Of a stretch of DNA of 64,000 nt, positions 56,022 through 64,000 are shown in pieces. A program made the translations under genes and the position numbers. How positions within the stretch are numbered: position 1 is the stretch's first letter; each line of letters opens with the position of its first letter. This DNA is from Chondrosia reniformis (taxonomy: Eukaryota > Porifera > Demospongiae > Chondrillida > Chondrillidae), in contig OX359202.1 in NCBI GenBank assembly GCA_947172415.1, positions 2,702,001 to 2,766,000 of the forward strand. The letters are read 5' to 3'. Below the pieces are notes generated by a model. That model worked only from the letters and a program-made list of their open reading frames with translations, was not told the DNA's origin and did no database searches.

Positions 56022-59000
56022 AGTTGTATGTACTAGTTGTATGTACTAGTTGTATGTACTTTTCATAATAACTAGGTATATGTGTATTTACTAGTTAAAT
56101 GTAGTAGATGTATGTACTAGATATATGTCCTCATTGTTTGTCCTAGTTGTATGGACTAGTTGAATGTACTAGTTGGATGTACTAATTGTATGTGCTAGGT
56201 GTGTGTACTATTTGGTATGTACTATTTCTATATACTAGTTATGTACCAGTTGTATGTAATAGTTGTATCTATATACTAGTTGTTAATATTAGCTATATAC
56301 TAGATGTATATTCAAGTTGTATATTCTATATAATATTATGTACTCATTCTATGAACTGGTAGTATTTACTAGTTTTTAGTTGTAGGTACTAGTTATATGT
56401 ACTAGTTGTATGTACTATGTGTATGTACCAGTTGTTGATTCTTGTACTAGTTATACTATGTACTAGGTAGGTATTATTTGTATGTACTAGATACTTGTTG
56501 CATGTACTAGTTGTATGACCTAGTTTTATGAACTAATTGTGTCTACTTTTTATATGTACTAGTTATATGTACCAGTCATATGTACTAGTGTTATGTGCTA
56601 GTGGTATGTACTAATTTTATCTACTAATTGTATGTACAAGTTGCATATACTAGTTGCATGTAAAGTTTGTGCGTTCTAGTTCAATGTACTAGTTGTATGT
56701 ACTCGTTACTAGTTGTTAGTAGTAGTTGTATGTACTAGTTGTATGTACTAGTTCCAGTTATATGTACTAGTTGTAGGTACTAGTTGTATTTATTAGTTGC
56801 AAGTACGATTCATATGTCCTATTTATATTTACTAGGTGTATGTACTATTTGTGTGTACTAATTGTATGCAATAATTGTGTGTACTAGTTGTAGGTTCTAG
56901 TACTACTTAACTAGGTACTAGGGAGGGATTATATAGTTATATGTACTAGAAACTACTTGTATGTACTTGTTTTATAAAGTAGTTATATGACCCAGTTGTA
57001 TATACCAGTTGTATGTCCTAGTTGTATGTACCAGTTGTTTGTCCTAGCTGATTGTTCTATTTACTAGTTTTATGTACAAGTTGTGTGTAGTAGTTCAATG
57101 TACTAGTTTTATGTTTTCGCTACTATTTGTATGTACTAGTAATATGTACTAATTTTATCATGTACAAGTTGCATGTACTAGTTGCATGTAAATGCTGTGT
57201 GTTCTAGTTCAATGTACTAGTTGTATGTACTCGTTACTAGTTTTTAGTAGTAGTTGTATGTACTAGTTATATGTACTAATTTTATCTACTAATTGTATGT
57301 AGAAGTTGCATGTACTAATTGCATGTAAATGCTGTGCGTTCTAGTTCAATGTACTAGTTGTATGTACTCGTTAGTAGTTGTTAGTAGTAGTTGTATGTAC
57401 TAGTTTTATGTACTAGTTCCAGTTATATGTACTAGTTTTAGGTACTAGTTGTATTTATAAGTTGCAAGTACGATTTGTATGTCCTATTTCCATGTAATAG
57501 TTGTATGTACTAGTTAATAGTTGTATAGTCTAGTTGTATGTACTAGTTGAATGTACTATTTCTATATACTAGGTGTATGTAGTAGTTGTATGTTCTAATT
57601 TTTTGAACTAGTTCTATGTACTAATTGTATGTACTAGTTATGTACTAATTATATGAATTAGCTTTAAGTTCTAGTTCTGGGCACCAGTTGTATGTAATAG
57701 TTTTATGTACAACTTTTATGTATTATTTGTATGTACTATTTGTATGTACTAGTTGTATGCACTAGTTGTATGTACTAGTTGTATGTCCTCAATACTATTT
57801 GTATGTACTAGTCGAATGTAGTAGTCATTTGTACTAGTTGAATGTATAAGTGGTGGGTAATTGTTGTATGTACTAGTTATATGTAGTAGTTGTATGTACT
57901 ATTTCTATGTACCAGTTGTATGTACTAGATGTTTTAACTAGTTTTAAGTTCTAGTACAAGTTTAACTAGGTACTAGGAATGAACTAGTTCTAAGAACTAC
58001 TGGTTTGTTTGTGTGAACTAGTTTTCTGTACTAGTTTTATGTACTATATTTATGTACTAATTATATGTGTAGGTACTAGTCAAATGTAATAGTTATATGT
58101 ACTAGTTATATGTACTAGTTGCAAGTACTAGTCGCATGTACTAGTAGTATATACTAATTGTAGGTTCTAGTCCTAATTATACTAGGGACTAGGGAGGTAC
58201 TAGTTGTATGTACAAGATACTATTTGCAAGTACTATTTGCATGTACTAGTTGTACGTACTAGTTGTATGTATATACTAGTTGTATATACTAGCGCTGTAC
58301 TAGTTGTAGGTTCTAGTTGTATGTACTAGATACTAGTTGTATGTACCAGTTGTATTTACTATTTGTATGAATTATTTATATGTGTGTTAACTAGTTATAT
58401 GTACTAGTTGTATGCGCTAGCTATATGTACTAGTTGTATGTACTATTTACATTTACTAGGTATACGTGTATGTACCAGATATATGTAGTAGGTGTATGTA
58501 CTAGTTATATGTCCTAGTTGTATGTACTAGTGTCATGCACTAGTTGTTTGTACTAGTTGTATGTACTAGTCGCATGTACTAATTATATTTACTAGTTACT
58601 AATTTTATGAACTAGTTGTACGAAATTTATGTACTGCTTGTATGTACTAGTTGTATGTACTAGTTGTATGTATATACCAGTTGTATGTACTAGTTAAATG
58701 TAGTAGGTGTGTGAACTTGTTATATGTACTAGTTGAAAGTACTAGTTGTATATATGTGCCAATTGTATGTACACGTTCTGTGTACTAGTTGTATGTTTAT
58801 ACTAGCTTTGAAATAGTTGTATGTTCTAGTTGTACGTACTAGATACTAGTTGCATGTACTATTTGCATGTACTAGTTGTACGTACTAGTTGTATGTTCTA
58901 GTTGTATTTACTATTTGTGTGTACTAGTTATATGTTTGTGTACTAGTTATATGTACTAGTTGTATGCACTAGCTTTATGTACTAGTTGAATGTACTATTT

Positions 59001-59326
59001 ATATTTTCTAGGTATATGTGTATGTACTCGTACTATGAAGTAGTTGTATGTACTAGTTTCTAGTTGTATATACTAGTTGTATGTACTTTTTGTATGTACT
59101 AGTTCTATGTACTGCTACTAGTTATAATTACTAGATGTAGGTACTGGTTGTATGTAGTAGTTGGATGTAGTAGTTGTGTGTACTAATTGTTTGTACTAGT
59201 TGTATGTAGCAGTTGTATGTATATACTAATTGTAAGTACTAGCTATGTTCTAGTTGTATATATGTATATACTAGTTTGTTGTTTATGTAGTAGTTGTATA
59301 TGCTAGTTTTATGTACTCACACTATG
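56022..59326 (+). repeat. 13-bp satellite, plus orientation, long higher-order units
   Basis: CTAGTTGTATGTA array. The block from about 56260 (CTATATACTAGTTGTTAATA and on) recurs at about 59640 and 63530. Together with shared downstream markers this gives higher-order units of about 3.4-3.9 kb. Within it, about 56560-56800, 57120-57250 and 57240-57480 are tandem relatives (markers GTGCGTTCTAGTTCAATG and TCGTTACTAGTT). Confidence 0.95.
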
Positions 59327-59417
59327 AAAAATCTAGGATACCATTTTCCTACGTGCTATATACCTATTCTGTAAAAAGAGCCCCTAGGGGAACTAAACCT
59401 AAAGAGAGCTTTTGGTT
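59327..59417. mobile_element. 91-bp MITE
   Basis: AAAAATCTAGGATACCATTT to CTTTTGGTT, flanked by ACACTATG on both sides (59319-59326 and 59418-59425). Near 20695 the same satellite string has one such site and no insert. It contains CCCCTAGGGG. It is a relative of 52941-53037. Confidence 0.8.
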
Positions 59418-60576
59418 ACACTATGTACAAGTTGTATGTACTAGTTATGTACAAGTTGTATGTACTAGTTATGTTCCAGTTGAACGTACTAGTTGTATGT
59501 AGTTACTATATACTAGTTGTATATACAAGTTGTATGTTCTAGTATTATGCACTCTATGAACTAGGTGTATGTACTATTTGATATGTACTAGTTTTATGTA
59601 CTATTTCGATGTACTAGTTATGTACCATTTGTATGTAATAGTTGTATCTATATACTAGTTGTTAATATTAGCCATGTACTAGATGTATAATCAAGTTGTA
59701 TGTTCTATATAGTATTATGTACTCATTCTATGAACTAGTAATATTTACTAGTTTCTAGTTGTAAGTACTAGTTATATGTACTAGTTGTATGTACTATGTG
59801 TATGTACCAGTTGTTGATTCTTGTGCTAGTTATACTACGTTCTAGGTGGGTACTATTTGTATGTGCTAGATACTTGTTGCATGTACTAGTTGTATGAACT
59901 AGTTTTATGAACTAATTGTGTGTACTCTTAATTGTACTAGTTATAAGTTCTAGTTTTATGTACTTGTGGTATGTACTAGTTATATTTACTAGCTGTATAT
60001 ACTATTTGTGTGTAATAATTGTATGCAATAATTGTATGTACTATTTGTAGGTTCTAGTACTACTTAAACTAGGTACTAGGGAGGGACTATATAGTTATAT
60101 GTACTAGAAACTACTTGTATGTACTTGTTATATAAAGTAGTTATATGACCTAGTTGTATATACCAGTTCTATATCCTAGTTGTATGTACCAGTTGTTTGT
60201 CCTAGCTGATTGTACTATTTACTAGTTATATGTACTAATTTTATCTACTAATTGTATGTACAAGTTGCATGTACTAGTTGCATGGAAATAGTGTGCATTC
60301 TAGTTCAATGTACTAGTTGTATGTACTCGTTACTAGTTGTTAGTAGTAGTTGTATGTACTAGTTTTATGTACTAGTTCCAGTTATATGTACTAGTTGTAG
60401 GTACTAGTTGTATTTATTAGTTGCAAGTACGATTCGTATGTCCTATTTCTATGTACTAGTTGTATGTACTAGTTAATAGTTGTATAGTCTAGTTGTATGT
60501 ACTAGTTGAATGTACTATTTGTATATACTAATTGAATGTACAAATTGTATATACTAGGTGCATGTAGTAGTTGTGT
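59418..60576 (+). repeat. 13-bp satellite, plus orientation
   Basis: CTAGTTGTATGTA array, continuation of the long higher-order unit that starts near 56.26 kb and restarts near 59.64 kb. Confidence 0.95.
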
Positions 60577-60938
60577 GTTCTGCGGCGCCCCTATATTGTT
60601 TTCAGAAATTCTGTTCGTAGTCTTGTATATATATATCTGTCAAAAAATGGCGGACGTTCGGCTAGCTTTCGTTTTCTAGCTTAAAATTAGCTTTCTCTTC
60701 CTTAGCGTAGAACAGTGAATGAACGAAATGGACTTAAAAACCACCCTTACTAATACTATATAACGTAAAGCTTGCGTAAAAACGTTTTCTACGAGATATG
60801 GCCTTGAAAAATTGACGGCCAACAAGAGTCGATCGGAAATCGGTTAACCGGATATCTATGAGAAGCAGCCAAGTAGTTCGAGTTTACTTAGGGGCGCCTG
60901 GCGCCCCACGAGTTTTTTAAACTCGAACTCCTTGTTTG
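60577..60938. mobile_element. Compact GGCGCC-ended repeat
   Basis: About 360 bp, the uninterrupted counterpart of the ends of the 28466-30615 island. It begins GCGGCGCCCCTATATTG. Its right side has AGGGGCGCCTGGCGCCCC and then the hairpin CGAGTTTTTTAAACTCG. The inverted GGCGCCCCTA ends suggest a small non-autonomous DNA element. The ATGGCGGACGTTCGGCTAGC stretch is well kept between the copies, but the frame stops within about 10-25 codons. The uninterrupted satellite near 57.57 kb resembles the joined flanks. Confidence 0.6.
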
Positions 60939-63900
60939 AACTAGTTCTATGTACTAATTATATGTCCTAGTTATATACTAGTTATATGAATAAGTTTTAA
61001 GTCCTAGTTCTGGGCACCAGTTGTATGTACTAGTTTTATGTACAACTTTTATGTACTATTTCTATGTACTATTTGTATGTACTAGTCGTATGAACTATTA
61101 ATACTAACTAGCTGTATGTACTATTTGTGTGTACTACTTGTATGCACTAGCTGTATGTACTAGTTGTACGTACTAGATATGAACCAGTTGTATGTACAAG
61201 ATGTATGCACTAGTTGTTTGTACTAGCTATATACCAGGTTTATGAATTTGTTGTATGTACTAGTTGTGTGAACTAGTTGTATCTACTAATATTATGTACT
61301 AGTTGAATGTACTCTTTGTATGTATATACTAGTTTTATGTACTAGTTAAATGTACTAGTGTTATATATATACTAGTTGTATGGACTAGTTGTATGGACTA
61401 ATTTCTTGTTGTATGTACTAGTTGTATGTACTATTTATATTTACTAGGTATATGTGTATGAACTAGTTGTATTTAGTAGGTGTATGTACTAGTTATACAT
61501 CCTAGTTGCTTGTACTCGTTGTATGTTCACGTTGAATGTACTATTTGTATGTACCTTTTGTATGCACTGTTTATAAGTACCAGTTTCATTTATGTAGTAG
61601 TTATATGTTTGTGAACTAGTTATGTATACTAGTTGTATGCACTAGCTGTATGTACTAGTTGTATGTACTATTTATAATTACAAGGTATATGTGTATTTAC
61701 TAGTTATATGTAGTTGGTGTATGTACTAATTATATATCCTAGTTGTTTGTCCTAGTTGTATGTATTAGTTGAATGTACTAGTTATATATACTAGTTGTAT
61801 GGACTAGTTGTATGTACTCAATACTATTTCTTTGTAGTAGTGGAATATAGTAGTAATTTGTACTAGTTGAATGTATAAGTAGTGTGTAATTGTTCTATGT
61901 ACTAATTAAATGAATGAACAAGTTCTATGAGCTACTTGTTTGTTTGTGTCAACTACTTTTCTGTACTAGTTGTATGTACTATGTTTATTTACTAGTTATT
62001 TGTGTATATACTAGTCATATGTAATAGTTATATGTACTAGTTATATGTACTAGTTGTATGTACTAGTCGCATGTACAAGTTATATGTACTAGTTACTAGT
62101 TGTATGAACTAGGTGTACCTATTAATTTTATGTACTAGTTGGATGAACTAGTTGTATGTATATACCAGTTATATATACTAGTTAAATGTACTAATTTGAT
62201 ATATATACTAGTTGTATGTATTAGTTTCCAGTTGTATTTACTAGTTTTATGTACTAGTTGTATGTACTATGTGGATTCACTATTTATTTGAACTAGTTAT
62301 ATTTTTATGCCTTAGTTATATGTAATAGGTGTGTGTACTAGTTATATGTACTAGAAGTAGCTATATTTACTATTTTTAGGTACTAGTTGTATGTATTAGT
62401 TGTATGGAGGAGTTGCATGTGCTAATTGTATGTACAAGTTCTGTGTACTAGTTGTATGTATATACTAGTTGTAATTACTAGCTATTTACTAGTTGTATGT
62501 TCTAGTTGTATATACTAGATACTAGTTGAATGTACTAGTTGTAGGTACTAGTTGTGTGTACTAGTTGTATTTACTATTTGTATGTTCTATTTATATGTGT
62601 GTGTACTAGTTATATGTACTAGTTGTATGCGCTAGCTGTATGTACTAATTGTATGTACTATTTACATTTACTAGGTATAGGTGTATGTACTAGATATATG
62701 TATTAGGTGTATGTACTAGTTGTATGTCCTAGTTGTATATACTAGTTGTATATACTATTTGTGTGAACTGTTATGATGTACTAGTGGTATATATATACTA
62801 ATTGCATGTTCTAGTTGTATGCACTAGTTTTATGAACTATTTCTATTTATATTTACAAATTGTAGGTACTAGTTAAATGTAGCAGATGTATGTATTATTT
62901 GTATATACTGTTTATATATATGTGCTATGTGTATGTACAATATAAAAGTAGTGAATGTAGTGGTTATATGTATGCGAACTAGTTGTATATACTAGTTGTA
63001 TGCACTAGCTGTATGTACTAATTGTATGTATTATTTATAATTATAAGGTAAATGGTATTTACTAGTTATATGTAGTTGGTGTATGTACTAATTATATATC
63101 CTAGTTGTTTGTCCTAGTTGTATATACTAGTTGAATGTACTAGTTATATGTACTAGTTACTAGTTGTATGAACTAGTTGTATGTAGTAGTTTTATGAACT
63201 AGTTGTATGTACTAGTTGTATGTACTAGTTGCATGTACTGGTTATATGTACTAGTTAATAGTTGTGTGAACTAGTTGTACGACCTATTTGTAAATAGTAT
63301 GTACTAGTTTTATATACTATTCGTAATTACTAGGTATATCTGTATTTACTAGTTATATGTAGTAGATGTATGTACTAGTTATATTTCCTAGTTGTTTTTC
63401 CTAGTTATATGGACTAGTTGAATGTACTAGTTGTATATACTAATTAAATGGGCTAGGTGTTTGTACTATTTGGTATGTACTAGTTGTATGTACTATTTCT
63501 ATGTACTAGTTATGTACCAGTTGTACGTAATAGTTGTATGTATATTCTAGTTGTTAATATTAGCTATGTACAAATGTATATTCAAGCTGTATGTTCTATA
63601 TAGTATTTTGTACTCCTTCTATGAACTAGTAGTATTAACTAGTTTCTAGTTGTATGTACTAGTTGTTAGTACTAGTTGTATGTACTATGTGTATGTACCA
63701 GTGGTTGATCCTTGTGCTAGTTATACTATGTACTAGGTAGGTTCTATTTGAATGTACTAGATACTTGTTGCATGTACTAGTTCTATGAACTAGTTTTATG
63801 AACTAGTTGTGTGTACTAATTGTATGCACTTGTTGTATGTACTAGTTGTGGGTTCTAGTACAGGTGAAACTAGGTACTAGGTAGTTTCTTTATAGTTATA

Positions 63901-64000
63901 TGTACTAGAAACTACTTGTATACACTTGTTATATAAAGTAGTTTTATGACCTAGTTGTATATACCAGTTGTATGTCCTAATTGTTTGTACCAGTTGTATG
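60939..64000 (+). repeat. 13-bp satellite, plus orientation
   Basis: CTAGTTGTATGTA array to the window edge, with another start of the long higher-order unit near 63.53 kb. No gene is seen. Confidence 0.95.

Noticed and set aside
53881..56032. AGTTGTATGTA as a proven target duplication of the PLE pair
   Set aside because: It equals the satellite consensus and would be found beside almost any point in the array, so it is only suggestive.
1..64000. CRISPR array
   Set aside because: The short repeats are contiguous, with no unique spacers of constant length and no cas genes, and the context is eukaryotic.
1..64000. Telomeric repeat tract
   Set aside because: The monomer is CTAGTTGTATGTA, not TTAGGG or a close relative, and it changes strand internally.

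Overview
The window looks like animal nuclear DNA. There is no bacterial gene organisation. The only coding sequence seen belongs to eukaryotic transposable elements, several with animal-type architectures, and some element genes carry GT-AG introns. The mix (CMC/EnSpm with a DUF4218-like transposase, hAT, pogo with a HIRAN-like partner, Penelope-like, endonuclease-bearing non-LTR, tRNA-derived SINE) would fit a marine invertebrate such as a sponge or cnidarian. That taxonomic guess is an inference of low confidence. No host gene was recognised.

The matrix, roughly 45 kb, is one degenerate 13-bp satellite, consensus CTAGTTGTATGTA on the plus strand or its complement TACATACAACTAG. Its orientation changes in blocks: plus at 1-1437, minus at about 1445-18090, plus at about 18090-51516, minus at about 51517-52930, then plus to the end. 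Variant monomers are arranged in longer higher-order blocks that recur across the window.

The rest is a set of element islands inserted in the satellite. In order: an unassigned island (445-890); a tandem tRNA-derived SINE (8410-9005); a decayed non-LTR retrotransposon with an 18-bp target duplication (10375-14726) and a fragment of its relative (15877-16075) joined to unassigned DNA; a Penelope-like element (PLE) ending in inverted copies of its own 3' end (25968-27686); a composite island of inverted repeats (28466-30615); nested inverted repeats (31602-32421); a second, different RT lineage (33191-34830); an intact hAT element (35603-38207); a complete but frameshifted CMC/EnSpm element (38868-45162); a pogo-type element with two convergent genes (45959-48434); a 97-bp and a 91-bp MITE with 8-9-bp target duplications; a head-to-head PLE pair (53892-56021); and a second copy of the GGCGCC-ended repeat (60577-60938).

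The hAT transposase is the only autonomous-looking gene that reads uninterrupted with its expected motifs. The pogo transposase is full length but has Tyr where the first catalytic Asp is expected. The longest PLE ORF has His in place of the RT motif A Asp. The EnSpm transposase, the non-LTR element and the 33-kb RT carry frameshifts or stops. Because satellite units recur, uninterrupted paralogous units serve as empty sites for several insertions, so target duplications can be read directly.

The most interesting signals are hammerhead-ribozyme-like cores at PLE ends and in an unrelated palindrome at 30.1 kb, the convergent HIRAN-like gene in the pogo element, the divergent spliced gene pair of the EnSpm element, and a MITE sitting exactly at a satellite strand switch.
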